A stretch of 64,000 nt of DNA, taken from positions 719,346 through 783,345 of the forward strand of contig VIEA01000001.1 of NCBI GenBank assembly GCA_008087055.1. Direction: 5' to 3'. The stretch is from Gammaproteobacteria bacterium LSUCC0096 (lineage in GTDB: Bacteria > Pseudomonadota > Gammaproteobacteria > Pseudomonadales > Litorivicinaceae). This document shows positions 25,813 to 34,633 of this stretch, one piece after another. The notes beneath the pieces are model-generated. The model made no database searches, was not told where the DNA came from, and was given only the letters and a program-made list of their open reading frames with translations. Numbering within the stretch: the stretch's first letter is position 1; the number at the start of each line of letters is the position of its first letter. The position numbers and the translations under genes are program-made.

Positions 25813-27011
25813 AGACGTGTGATTGTTTGATTATCGGTGGCGGGATCATTGGGTTGACTCTAGCCCGCGAGTGGCTCCTAAGGCATCCAAAAGCAAAGGT
25901 GGTGGTTCTTGAAAAAGAAGCAACCTCAGTCGCACATGGAACGGGGCGTAACTCAGGCGTCGTTCACTCCGGTATTTATTACGCAGAAGGTAGTTTGCGA
26001 GCCAAGCTGTGTGTGTCTGGCTCTCAGAAAATGCTCGAATATGTTGAAGCGCATCGGTTATGGAATGATCGTTGCGGAAAGCTACTGGTGCCACCAACTG
26101 AATCATCTTTAGATTCTATGGATGTGTTGTTGAACCGTGGTTTGGCTAACGGTGTGGAAATACATAAAGTGACAGGGCAGGAGGCTCTTGAGCTTGAACC
26201 GCGAGTGAACCCTCAGTTCGATCAAGCACTTTATATCCCGATCACTTCGGTTGTGAATCCGAAAGAAGTTGCCGAACGTGTCCGTAAGGATGTGGTTTCA
26301 GATGGTGGGACAATTCATTACGGCACTCAAGCGATGGCTATTGGCTCTCGTCGAGGCACCGTACAAACATTAATGGGTACGTTCGAAGCGGGGACAGTCA
26401 TCAACGCAGCCGGACTGTTTGCAGATCAGGTGGCAGCGCGAGCCGGTTTGGAAACGCAATACAGTTTTCAGCCTTTTAAGGGGAAGTATTGGAAACACAA
26501 AGATCCAGAATTCGCGATGCGGCGTTTGGTCTATCCGGTTCCTGATTTGAATCTCCCTTTTTTGGGTGTGCACACCGCGCATAATCAGATGGGTGATGTC
26601 TACTTTGGGCCCAGTTCCACACCAGTGATTGGACGGGAGAATTACCAGGGTCTCCAAGGTGTCACGTTGCGCGATGGGCTTTCGCTAAGCGCTTCACTTC
26701 TATGGAAATTTTTAAATAATACCAACGGCCTTCGGACACTCTCGATACGTGAAATGAAACTGATGCGCCTCGACGGCGTTTGCGACGAGTTGTCGAAAAT
26801 TATCACAGGTGTGGAGCCGCAGAATCTTGAGCGGAGCCTTGCAAAAGTTGGTATTCGTTCGCAAATATTCGATTCAAAGACACAGCACTTGGTGAATGAC
26901 TTTGTCGTTGTGCCGGACGAACGTGCGATTCATATTCTGAACGCGATCAGTCCGGCGTTTACAGCAAGTTTTGCATTCGCTGAGTACGTATTGGACACAT
27001 ACCAACAATAA
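25809..27011 (+). CDS. lhgO: L-2-hydroxyglutarate oxidase/dehydrogenase-like FAD enzyme
   Basis: 400 residues from ATG 25809 (ATGA overlap; an in-frame TTG at 25794 is less likely). The FAD motif is CLIIGGGIIGLTLAREWL (about 5-22). The diagnostic LhgO stretch is AHGTGRNSGVVHSGIYY (about 42-58). Later segments PVPDLNLPFLGVHTAH and DVYFGPSSTPVIGRENY also match the family. It oxidises L-2-hydroxyglutarate to 2-oxoglutarate, feeding electrons to the membrane quinone pool. Length is close to E. coli LhgO (422). Confidence 0.83.
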   Translation: MKTCDCLIIGGGIIGLTLAREWLLRHPKAKVVVLEKEATSVAHGTGRNSGVVHSGIYYAEGSLRAKLCVSGSQKMLEYVEAHRLWNDRCGKLLVPPTESSLDSMDVLLNRGLANGVEIHKVTGQEALELEPRVNPQFDQALYIPITSVVNPKEVAERVRKDVVSDGGTIHYGTQAMAIGSRRGTVQTLMGTFEAGTVINAAGLFADQVAARAGLETQYSFQPFKGKYWKHKDPEFAMRRLVYPVPDLNLPFLGVHTAHNQMGDVYFGPSSTPVIGRENYQGLQGVTLRDGLSLSASLLWKFLNNTNGLRTLSIREMKLMRLDGVCDELSKIITGVEPQNLERSLAKVGIRSQIFDSKTQHLVNDFVVVPDERAIHILNAISPAFTASFAFAEYVLDTYQQ

Positions 27012-27020
27012 GGATTGCAA

Positions 27021-27809
27021 GTGGATTTAGGATTAAAAGGGCGTACCGCGGTTGTTATGGGTGCCTCTCAAGGATTGGGTGAAGCAACAGCGCTTCAATT
27101 GGCAAAAGAGGGTGCGCATGTCGTTCTCGTCGCTCGTCGGAAAGACGTCTTGGATGATGTGAAGAAGCGCATTACTGATGACGGTGGATCAGCAGAGACC
27201 GCTGTATGTGATCTGTTTGACGCTCAATCTCGTCAATCACTGTGCCAACTGATCGCAAGTCTCCCTCGCATCGACGTGTTGGTCGCAAATTCAGGCGGTC
27301 CAGCTCCGGGAATGGCTCCTGGAATTGCTTCAGACGTGTGGACTAAAGAGTTTGATGCCATGGTCGTTGGGCTCATTGAGATCATGGATACGGCAGTCGC
27401 TCGTATGAAAGATGCCGGGTTCGGGCGGATCCTGGTAGTCGGTTCTTCGGGGATTGTTGTTCCCATTCCCAAGCTCGCCGTGTCAAACACATTACGTTCT
27501 GCAGTCGGTGGATACGTGAAAACATTGGCTGAACAAGTCGCATCTTACGGCGTAACCTGTAATATGGTGTTGCCGGGACGCGTTGAGACCCCACGGACTC
27601 AGGCGATTGATGCGGCGACTGCAAAGGGCCTCGGTATTTCTGAGGAGCAGGCGCGTGCGAATTCGATAGCGACAATTCCGGCCGGGCGTTATGGACAACC
27701 CTGGGAGTTCGGTTCTGTACTGACGTTTTTAGCCAGTGAGCAAGCGGGCTACATCACAGGAAGTCAGATTCGAGTTGATGGTGGAGCAATCCGATCCATC
27801 AATGCATAA
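27021..27809 (+). CDS. SDR-family protein with a replaced catalytic YxxxK
   Basis: 262 residues from GTG 27021; AAGGA lies 6 bases upstream. The Rossmann motif GASQGLGEATALQLA (about 14-28) and the VANSGGPAPG turn (in place of NNAG) are clear. Where the SDR active site should have Tyr-x3-Lys, 13 residues after SSG, the sequence reads LAVSNTLRSAVGGYVKTLA. Tyr is replaced by Asn and Lys by Ser. This fits a known FabG-like subgroup whose chemistry is unclear. GQPWEFGSVLTFLASEQAGY and TGSQIRVDGG complete the fold. Confidence 0.82.
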   Translation: MDLGLKGRTAVVMGASQGLGEATALQLAKEGAHVVLVARRKDVLDDVKKRITDDGGSAETAVCDLFDAQSRQSLCQLIASLPRIDVLVANSGGPAPGMAPGIASDVWTKEFDAMVVGLIEIMDTAVARMKDAGFGRILVVGSSGIVVPIPKLAVSNTLRSAVGGYVKTLAEQVASYGVTCNMVLPGRVETPRTQAIDAATAKGLGISEEQARANSIATIPAGRYGQPWEFGSVLTFLASEQAGYITGSQIRVDGGAIRSINA

Positions 27810-27863
27810 GGTCAGGACGACCAATACACATATAAAGAAAAATTAGTACGGAGTCCTTTAAAG

Positions 27864-28874
27864 ATGAAACGTCGTTCACTACTCACCTTGTCAGCGAGTC
27901 TGCTGGCTGGTTCATTAACTATGTCGGGCATGGCTGTCGCTGACGCGAAAGACTATGTATTAAATACTGCCTCAACAGGCGGAACGTACCACCCAGTCGG
28001 CACGGCGATTGCCACGCTGTCGAAAGTGAAGTTGCTACCGAAACAGAAATTCAGCCTTACAGCTGTTAACTCAGCGGGTTCTGGCGCAAACGTTCAAGCA
28101 ATGGGTGCTGGTACCGCTGATTTCGCAATTCTTCAGGGGCTCTACGGTTCCTATGCAGCGACAGGTACTGGTCCAATTTCTGAGCCACAGAAGAATCTCC
28201 GTTCTGTGACGATGCTATGGCAAAACGTTGAGCAATTCGTCGTTGCAAATTCGGCTGTGAAAAGTGGAACCGTCTCTGACATGGTTGCTCTTAAAGGCCA
28301 GGGCGCGGGCATGGGTGCTAAAAACTCAGGAACTCTCGGTTCGAACAAGGTGTTGATGTCGGGTCTTGGTATCGACATTGAAAACGATTTTTCATTGGTC
28401 TACGGCGGCTACGGTCCAACAGCTGATGCGTTAGCAAACGGCCAGATCGTTGCAGCAGGTATTCCTTCTGGACCACCAACGGGCGCGATCACAAAGCTGA
28501 TGGCGGGTAACGAAGGCAAGTTCACAATTCTGGATGTGACAGCCGATGAAGCGAAGAAGCTTGATGGCGGTCGTATGCTGTGGACTCCGTACACAATCAA
28601 GGCAGGTACATATCCTGGCCAGACCAAAGACATCAATACTGTTGCCCAGCCAAACTTCTTGGCTGTTAATGACAGCGTCGACGAAAATCACGTCTATCTG
28701 CTGACCAAAACAATGTATGAAAACCTTCCATTCCTGCAGGCTATTCATCCAGCAACAAAAGCAATGGCTATCGAAAAAGCCATGGCTGGTTTACCAGTTC
28801 CGCTACATCCAGGTGCGGCGAAGTATTACAAAGAAGTCGGTTTGACGATTCCGTCACACTTGCTTGCGAAGTAA
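27864..28874 (+). CDS. TAXI-family TRAP transporter solute-binding protein
   Basis: A 336-residue periplasmic protein with a signal peptide ending near MAVADA. The mature N-terminus YVLNTASTGGTYHPVGTAIA is the TAXI-family hallmark. NSAGSGANVQAMGAGTADFA and GPPTGAITKLMAGNE follow at usual spacing. Known TAXI proteins often bind 2-oxoglutarate or glutamate. It captures a substrate for the fused permease downstream. The 54-base gap after the SDR gene may hold its own promoter. Confidence 0.88.
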   Translation: MKRRSLLTLSASLLAGSLTMSGMAVADAKDYVLNTASTGGTYHPVGTAIATLSKVKLLPKQKFSLTAVNSAGSGANVQAMGAGTADFAILQGLYGSYAATGTGPISEPQKNLRSVTMLWQNVEQFVVANSAVKSGTVSDMVALKGQGAGMGAKNSGTLGSNKVLMSGLGIDIENDFSLVYGGYGPTADALANGQIVAAGIPSGPPTGAITKLMAGNEGKFTILDVTADEAKKLDGGRMLWTPYTIKAGTYPGQTKDINTVAQPNFLAVNDSVDENHVYLLTKTMYENLPFLQAIHPATKAMAIEKAMAGLPVPLHPGAAKYYKEVGLTIPSHLLAK

Positions 28875-28886
28875 TGCGTGATCTTG

Positions 28887-28904
28887 GGGCTGGTTTTCCA
28901 GCCC
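28887..28904 (+). repeat. Stem-loop between TAXI binding protein and permease genes
   Basis: GGGCTGG-TTTT-CCAGCCC is a perfect 7-base-pair stem with a tetraloop, extendable by a G:U pair. It starts 12 bases after the binding-protein stop and precedes the permease ribosome-binding site (GAGG, 28906-28909). No U-tract follows directly, so it looks less like a terminator and more like the 3'-protecting stem found between binding-protein and permease genes, which raises binding-protein output. Confidence 0.55.
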
Positions 28905-28919
28905 TGAGGTTCATTTTTT

Positions 28920-31115
28920 ATGAATTCAAACTCAGTTGATACGACGGCATCTGTTACGCAGGTAACGCGCGATGATTGGCTCTCTTTAGAGCAAAGTGAT
29001 GCGCCAAAATCATTGCTGCAATGGATGTTCGTAGCGTTCGCGGTTGTATTTGCTGTTTGGCATATCGCCACTAATCTGCTGATTAATGAGTCTGTGCTTT
29101 GGCAAAACGCAATCCATTTCTCTGGATTCGCGATTTTGGCCAGCGTCATTTTCCCTGCACGCTTATTTGGGCGGCAGTCACTTGCTTTTGACTTATCTTA
29201 CGGAATTCTGGTCGCTTGGGCGGCTTGCTGGGTTATTGCCTCCGAATCCCGAATCTATGCCGATACCCTAGCCGTGACAGGTCAGGCTTGGCAGTTTAAT
29301 GCTTGGGATTGGTTTGCCGGATTTGTCTTGATTGTCGCTGCTATAGATTTCTCGCGACGTGTCTCGGGTTGGGTTATCCCAATTCTGATCCTCATTTCCA
29401 TTTCTTACATCCTGTTTCTTGGCGAGTCATTACCTGGCGTGTTCCGTGCAGCAAGTCTTCCGCTTGATGATGTGATGTTTCGAACGATCTATAACGATGA
29501 GGGTCTTTTCGGCATTCTTGCGAATATCTCATCGTCGAATATCACACTCTTTATGATCTTTGGTGGATTCTTGGTGATCTCGGGAGCGAGTGATTTTGTC
29601 ATCGAGTTATCAAAGATCGTTGCTGGCCGAGTGCGTGGTGGGGCTGCCTTCGTCGCAGTCTTATCGTCAGCGCTGACTGGAACAATAAGTGGTTCAGCTG
29701 TTGCCAATACGGCATCAACCGGAGTGATCACGATCCCACTAATGAAATCGAGTGGCTTTCGGGGTCGTTTTGCTGCCGGGATTGAGGCGGCAGCATCGAC
29801 AGGTGGTCAATTGATGCCTCCAATTATGGGCGCGGGAGCCTTTGTGATGGCGAGTTATACATCAATCCCGTACTCAACCATTGTTGCCGTTTCAGTGATT
29901 CCCGCATTCCTCTATTTCCTCTCGGTTGCATTTGTGGTTCGCATCGAAGCCGTGAAGCATCGAGTGGGTGAGGGCATCGATATGACGGTCAATCGAGCCA
30001 AGATTATCGCTGGTGCGATGACGTTTGTGATTCCACTGACCGTGATGATTTATTTCTTGATGGCTGGTGTGACACCGTCATTTGCTGCATCAACGGCAAT
30101 CGCAGTGCTTATTGTGGTGTCTTGGATAGCATGGATCATCGGTCGCTATACCGGTGCAACTGATATGCAAACCAATGTCATGAACGTCAAGCGAATCATC
30201 GAGGCCTGTTTGCTCGGTATGCGAGGCGGGATCTTAACAGCTGTATTAATGGTCTCGATTGGTGTGATTAACAATGCGATCGTCACTAGTGGTATCGGCA
30301 ATGGGTTTTCACTCATGATTGCTCAGTGGTCACAGGGTTCGCTTGTGATTGCCATCCTATTGATTGGGCTTGCATCCTTGGTACTTGGAATGGGTCTGCC
30401 TGTGACAGCCGCTTATATCATTCTTGCGATCTTATGTGCGCCAGCGCTTGCAGGAATTCTGGCCGATACCATTATCGTTGAACAACTGATGGCAGGGCTC
30501 ACAGACCCCGCACAAGCAGCGATGTTTATGCTCGTTGACAGTCCCCATGCCGCGAAAGTGATGGTTGGAATGACGTTGGAAGAAGCGTCAGCCTTAATGG
30601 CGGCGGTCCCTTTCGAGGTTGCAATGACGATGCGCCCAATGCTCGTCGATGCGGAGATATTAATGGGCTTTTTACTCGTCGCTCATCTCATCATCTTTTG
30701 GCTAAGCCAAGACAGTAATGTGACACCGCCCGTTTGTTTGGCTGCTTTTACTGCCGCAGGGATTGCTAAGTCACCGCCCATGGCGACTGGTTTTCAAGCA
30801 TGGAAAGCCGCTAAAGGCCTCTATGTTGTTCCGTTGCTGTTTGCATACACCCCGCTTGTGAATGGCACATTTGCTGAGATGTGTCAGATTGGATTCTTCG
30901 CGTTATTCGGGATTTATGCCACCAACGCGATCATCGCGCGCTTCTCTGAAGGGCCGCTAGCCATTTGGCATTGGCCACTATTGGTGTCTGGTGCAGTCTT
31001 ATGTTTCGTACCGCTCCACCTGATGAGTAATGTGCTTGGCGCTTTACTTGTTGGTGCGGTGATATTTTTAACGCATCGGCGCAATCAGTTTTTCAACGCA
31101 ACTCCATCGCAGTGA
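28920..31115 (+). CDS. TRAP transporter fused permease (DctQM-type, TAXI partner)
   Basis: The 731-residue inner-membrane protein fuses the small 4-helix subunit (about 30-200) to the large 12-helix DctM-like subunit (about 210-720), as usual for TAXI systems. Conserved DctM segments are visible: GGAAFVAVLSSALTGTISGS, IEAAASTGGQLMPPIMGAGA and LGMGLPVTAAYIILA. It imports an organic anion using the Na+ or H+ gradient. With the adjacent LhgO, C5 dicarboxylates such as 2-oxoglutarate, glutarate or L-2-hydroxyglutarate are a reasonable inference. Confidence 0.9.
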   Translation: MNSNSVDTTASVTQVTRDDWLSLEQSDAPKSLLQWMFVAFAVVFAVWHIATNLLINESVLWQNAIHFSGFAILASVIFPARLFGRQSLAFDLSYGILVAWAACWVIASESRIYADTLAVTGQAWQFNAWDWFAGFVLIVAAIDFSRRVSGWVIPILILISISYILFLGESLPGVFRAASLPLDDVMFRTIYNDEGLFGILANISSSNITLFMIFGGFLVISGASDFVIELSKIVAGRVRGGAAFVAVLSSALTGTISGSAVANTASTGVITIPLMKSSGFRGRFAAGIEAAASTGGQLMPPIMGAGAFVMASYTSIPYSTIVAVSVIPAFLYFLSVAFVVRIEAVKHRVGEGIDMTVNRAKIIAGAMTFVIPLTVMIYFLMAGVTPSFAASTAIAVLIVVSWIAWIIGRYTGATDMQTNVMNVKRIIEACLLGMRGGILTAVLMVSIGVINNAIVTSGIGNGFSLMIAQWSQGSLVIAILLIGLASLVLGMGLPVTAAYIILAILCAPALAGILADTIIVEQLMAGLTDPAQAAMFMLVDSPHAAKVMVGMTLEEASALMAAVPFEVAMTMRPMLVDAEILMGFLLVAHLIIFWLSQDSNVTPPVCLAAFTAAGIAKSPPMATGFQAWKAAKGLYVVPLLFAYTPLVNGTFAEMCQIGFFALFGIYATNAIIARFSEGPLAIWHWPLLVSGAVLCFVPLHLMSNVLGALLVGAVIFLTHRRNQFFNATPSQ

Positions 31116-31164
31116 GTTCTATGGTTTAATCTACGCGTAGCGTTTTACCAACTGGAGTTTTTGC

Positions 31165-31227
31165 ATGCGTTTGTTGTTGTTAATCGGCCTGTGTAGTGTT
31201 CTGACTGGCTGTATTTCAATTTTTTAA
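31165..31227 (+). CDS. Putative 20-residue lipopeptide ORF
   Basis: ATG 31165 to TAA 31225-31227 encodes only 20 residues: a short basic start, a Leu/Val-rich core and the lipobox LTGC. Processing by signal peptidase II would leave an acylated pentapeptide, Cys-Ile-Ser-Ile-Phe. TGGAG lies 7 bases upstream of the ATG. The next gene starts 9 bases after the stop and lacks its own ribosome-binding site, so this ORF may also couple its translation. No known family; a chance ORF cannot be excluded. Confidence 0.4.
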   Translation: MRLLLLIGLCSVLTGCISIF

Positions 31228-31236
31228 TTCCATTTT

Positions 31237-32439
31237 ATGCAACACGACCCGCATCGTATTCGCTTAGAAGCGAACAGAGAGCTCCATGCTCGTCCTTTTC
31301 CCGTGCTGAGCGCGAACTGCAGACTCGTGCACCTGTGCGTGCGGGTTTCGCCTAAATCACGTGATGAAGTCAGAGCTTGGCTCAAAGAGCGTATTAAAGA
31401 TTTTCCCGATGACTTTCAGGGGCATTGGGAGCGTCCTGGGGCTGACTCCTGGATTCGGGTTGAACGTCATACAGAGTTTGTTGCAATCACCCAAGTGGTT
31501 CCCGAGGGTCTTCAATTCACAGAAGTCGCTGATGCAACTTGGATCGATCGATCACCACAGGATGTGCTTGTTCTAGCGCGAGTGACCTCATCAGTCGGTG
31601 GTGAGATGCCACCAGATGTTGAGGCGGTTAGTTCGTTAAGGAATGGCGTTGTAACTGCAGGCAGTAATTTCACAGCTGATAATGCAGGTTTTACATCGTG
31701 GACGGTTTCGTTTTCGAAAGATCCCGGTGATCAAGCAGCCGGTCGCCTCCTGCAAATGATTCTTGAAATCGAAACCTACAGAACGTTGGCTGTGATGGGT
31801 ATGGATCGTATCCGCGCCGTGCATCCGATCTTACAACGAGTTGCGAATAATCTACCGCATGAGACGACGGAGACTTTGTCACATGACGCGATGATGGCTA
31901 CATTGGCTTCGTTGTCGGCTCAGGAAAGCGAACTGCACGCGGTATGGGAAAAGCTCGCATGGCGTGTTGGCGCCAATCAGGCCTACCATGAGCTTGTATT
32001 CCAGCGGCTCGATCAGCTCAACGCTAATGGCTTTGAAGGCTATGTCGGCATCCGTCATTTCTTGAAGCGTCGGCTAACGCCGGCTGTGTCGACTGCGGAA
32101 ACGGTAATGCGTAGGCGCTCTGAATTGGCTGATCAGATCGATGAGAGAGCACAGTTACTCAGAACGCAACTACAGTTGAATTTGCAGAGCCAGACTCGCG
32201 ACTTGTTGGCTAGCCTTGATAAAAGTGCAGTTCGGCAAATCCGTCTGCAATCGGCGGTTGAGGGTCTTTCGACAGTGGCCATTGCTTATTATGCAGTTGG
32301 ACTGATTTCCCCAATGATTGAGCCCTTTGTTGATCCTGCGATGAAAGACTGGGTGAAGGCAGGCGTTGCCCCAGTCGTTATTGGCTTGGTTTGGTGGACT
32401 CTGTCACGAATTCGGAACAGGGTCAGTCACAACTCCTAG
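31237..32439 (+). CDS. DUF3422-family membrane protein
   Basis: The 400-residue protein has the family's opening HPxRxxLxxExHARP pattern (RIRLEANRELHARPFPVLSA, about 7-26). A long soluble region follows, with a coiled-coil-prone part at about 270-345 (RRRSELADQIDERAQLLRTQ). A C-terminal membrane hairpin (about 345-395) contains STVAIAYYAVGLISPMIEPF. Function is unestablished. No ribosome-binding site precedes the ATG. Its last 36 bases are antisense to the end of panD. Confidence 0.82.
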   Translation: MQHDPHRIRLEANRELHARPFPVLSANCRLVHLCVRVSPKSRDEVRAWLKERIKDFPDDFQGHWERPGADSWIRVERHTEFVAITQVVPEGLQFTEVADATWIDRSPQDVLVLARVTSSVGGEMPPDVEAVSSLRNGVVTAGSNFTADNAGFTSWTVSFSKDPGDQAAGRLLQMILEIETYRTLAVMGMDRIRAVHPILQRVANNLPHETTETLSHDAMMATLASLSAQESELHAVWEKLAWRVGANQAYHELVFQRLDQLNANGFEGYVGIRHFLKRRLTPAVSTAETVMRRRSELADQIDERAQLLRTQLQLNLQSQTRDLLASLDKSAVRQIRLQSAVEGLSTVAIAYYAVGLISPMIEPFVDPAMKDWVKAGVAPVVIGLVWWTLSRIRNRVSHNS

Positions 32440-32805
32440 GGCTGTCGCTTCATCTTTGGTAATGATTTGATTGTGTTGGTTGACGAAGACGACTTTCGGC
32501 TCGTGGGCTTGTGCTTCTGTCTCTGTGAATTGACCAAAAGCCGCAAGAATCAAAATGTCGCCAACGCATGCGCGATGGGCAGCTGAACCATTGACCGAGA
32601 TGATGCCCGAACCGCGTGGCGCATCGATCGCATAGGTCACCAAACGTTCGCCATTATTGACGTTCCAGAGGTGGATTTGCTCATGAGGCAGGATGCCAGC
32701 TGCGTCCATCAAGTTTTGATCGATTGCGCATGATCCGATGTAATCCACTTCAGCGGCTGTCGTGGTGACACGATGCAGCTTGCCAGACATCAGTGTTCGT
32801 AACAT
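32404..32805 (-). CDS. panD: Aspartate 1-decarboxylase proenzyme
   Basis: 133 residues from ATG 32805, selected over an upstream in-frame ATG because GGAGGA sits just before it and the family begins MLRT-x3-GKLHRV. Autocleavage between Gly24 and Ser25 (DYIGSCAID) makes the pyruvoyl cofactor. Lys9, Tyr22 and the WNVNNGERLVTYAI segment are conserved. It makes beta-alanine for pantothenate and CoA. The C-terminus is antisense to the end of the DUF3422 gene. Confidence 0.92.
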   Translation of the reverse strand: MLRTLMSGKLHRVTTTAAEVDYIGSCAIDQNLMDAAGILPHEQIHLWNVNNGERLVTYAIDAPRGSGIISVNGSAAHRACVGDILILAAFGQFTETEAQAHEPKVVFVNQHNQIITKDEATALGVVTDPVPNS

Positions 32806-32848
32806 AGAGTCCTCCCTGAGAGCGCGCATCATAAAGGAGAATTACGCG

Positions 32849-33178
32849 ATGCACAAAATTTCAGATGACCGTCCTGCATGGCTGATTTGGCGGGGGAATG
32901 ATCAGTGGCTTATACAACTCGCGATCCGTTCGGGTGCCAAAGAAACACGCGCTGAGGGTGAATTTGACGGTCGTCTTAAATTGTTTGTCAAAGCGCCGCC
33001 AATCGAGGGGCGGGCGAACCAAACTATTGTGCAATCGATTGCTTCAGCGGTTGGGGTGCCAAAAAGTCGCGTTAATCTAGTGAGCGGCCTGAAATCAAAG
33101 CAGAAAAGTGTTGTGATTGAATTACCGGAAGAGGCGGCCGCTCAACTCGTTGAGCAACTCACCTCGATCGGACATTAA
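32849..33178 (+). CDS. DUF167 (YggU-like) protein
   Basis: 109 residues from ATG 32849, with AAAGGAGA upstream. The DUF167 core is clear: IQLAIRSGAKETRAEGEFDG, then RLKLFVKAPPIEGRANQTIV (about 46-65) and LVSGLKSKQKSVVI. The family is a small alpha/beta fold of unknown biochemical role, often near proC/yggT; here it is isolated between panD and speE. Its stop shares TTAA with the speE stop. Confidence 0.88.
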   Translation: MHKISDDRPAWLIWRGNDQWLIQLAIRSGAKETRAEGEFDGRLKLFVKAPPIEGRANQTIVQSIASAVGVPKSRVNLVSGLKSKQKSVVIELPEEAAAQLVEQLTSIGH

Positions 33179-34014
33179 TCGATCATCAGGTCTTGGACAA
33201 ATCGTGGTAGGCCAAAAGCGCCATGGTGAACTTGAGGCGTGTAGTACTTCAAAAGAGACAGCGCATTTGATCTTGCTGTTAACTCATTGATCGAGGGCAT
33301 TTCGATTCGAGCCTTGCTCGCAAACCCCATCGCCATTGCACCGCCAGCATAAGTCGGTACTGGAGTTAGGTAGAATGATCGTGTTTGAAAATACGATTTC
33401 CATCTGCGATAGGTATTTGTGACTTCATCACCTTGCATATAAGGGACTCCATTTTGAGTCACGAGAATACCGTTATCCGTTAATGCATTCGCGCATCCCG
33501 CATAGAATGACGATTCAAAGAGAACTTCACCGGGCCCAATTGGGTCGGTTGAGTCAGTGATGATGACATCAAACTGTTCGCTATTATTGGCAATGAAGGC
33601 AGCACCATCGTCGATCACGAGATTCAATCTCGGATCATCGAACGCGCCATTTGAATGCTTTGGAAAGTATTCAATGCACATGTCGACTACAGCGCGATCA
33701 ATTTCCACCTGGGTGACTGACTCAACACTTGGATGTTTTAAGACTTCACGTAGGATTCCGCCGTCACCGCCACCGATGATCAACACGTTCTTTGGGCATG
33801 GGTGCGTATTCATCGGAACGTGCACCATCATTTCGTGATAGACGAATTCATCTGCCTCAGTGGTCTGGATGACACCATCGAGTGCCATCACTCGACCGAA
33901 ACGAGGATTTTCAAAAATAACGAGCTCTTGGTGGTCGGTAGCCGCTTCGAACAGGGTCTGTCCCTGCTCGAAGTTTTGACCCCATTCAGAGTACAGAGTT
34001 TCTTGAAAACGCAT
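33175..34014 (-). CDS. speE: Spermidine synthase
   Basis: The 279-residue aminopropyltransferase has the dcSAM-binding motif VLIIGGGDGGILREVLKHPS (about 79-98), the substrate loop IIGSD-type ITDSTDPIGPGEVLFE (about 152-167) with catalytic Asp, and GALDGVIQTTEAD-like MALDGVIQTTEADEFVYHEM (about 43-62). It transfers aminopropyl from decarboxylated SAM to putrescine. It lies directly downstream of speD with a 1-base overlap, so substrate and donor enzymes are co-expressed. Confidence 0.93.
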   Translation of the reverse strand: MRFQETLYSEWGQNFEQGQTLFEAATDHQELVIFENPRFGRVMALDGVIQTTEADEFVYHEMMVHVPMNTHPCPKNVLIIGGGDGGILREVLKHPSVESVTQVEIDRAVVDMCIEYFPKHSNGAFDDPRLNLVIDDGAAFIANNSEQFDVIITDSTDPIGPGEVLFESSFYAGCANALTDNGILVTQNGVPYMQGDEVTNTYRRWKSYFQTRSFYLTPVPTYAGGAMAMGFASKARIEMPSINELTARSNALSLLKYYTPQVHHGAFGLPRFVQDLMID

Positions 34015-34460
34015 TAGCGGATCTTGCCGCGTCGTTCTTCAACTACTTCTGATCGAGACGGCCGGAAATAACGACCTAAAATCTCAACTGCTCTGTGTGG
34101 ATTTGAATCGCCACACATGAATACGTCAAACGCAGCGTAATCTTTCTCAGGCCAGGTATGAACGGAGATATGAGATTCCGCTAAAACAGCAACGCCACTG
34201 ATCCCGCCATTTGGTGTGAAATGATGTAAGTGGATATGCAAAAGTGTCGCATTGCACTCCTCAACGCATGCACGCATTGCTGCTTCCATCCGTTCAAGGC
34301 AATCGAGGTCTTTAGCGCCCCAGAGATCAATAATGAGGTGTGTACCAGCGAAGATTTCGCCGTCTTTGCAAATGAAGTGATCAAGTGATTGATCGCGATC
34401 TTCGATTTGATCGTGTTGTGGCCAATTTTGTGTGGCAACCGCAGTCAAGGTTGTGCTCAA
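34014..34460 (-). CDS. speD: S-adenosylmethionine decarboxylase proenzyme
   Basis: The 148-residue pyruvoyl enzyme self-cleaves at Glu95-Ser96 in LAESHISVHTWPE, giving the decarboxylase that makes the aminopropyl donor for SpeE. Motifs GTHLIIDLWGAK (about 39-50) and LHIHLHHFTPNGGISGVAV match the short prokaryotic class. A TTG start (34460) is the only plausible initiator in frame. The N-terminal 30 residues are an extension relative to the shortest family members. Confidence 0.9.
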   Translation of the reverse strand: MSTTLTAVATQNWPQHDQIEDRDQSLDHFICKDGEIFAGTHLIIDLWGAKDLDCLERMEAAMRACVEECNATLLHIHLHHFTPNGGISGVAVLAESHISVHTWPEKDYAAFDVFMCGDSNPHRAVEILGRYFRPSRSEVVEERRGKIR

Positions 34461-34633
34461 TTCAGGTGATACCCCCTGGATCTAATGGAATGTATAACTA
34501 ATGCGATACACCCGTGATTCCGAAGGTATCGCGCGATTAAAAGAGCATAAATCCTCGTGTTATCAGCTCAAGTAGCGCGAAGTTTAGTGATTTTTACAAT
34601 GTGTGCAAGAAAAAATATGAAAAGAACAAAAAG

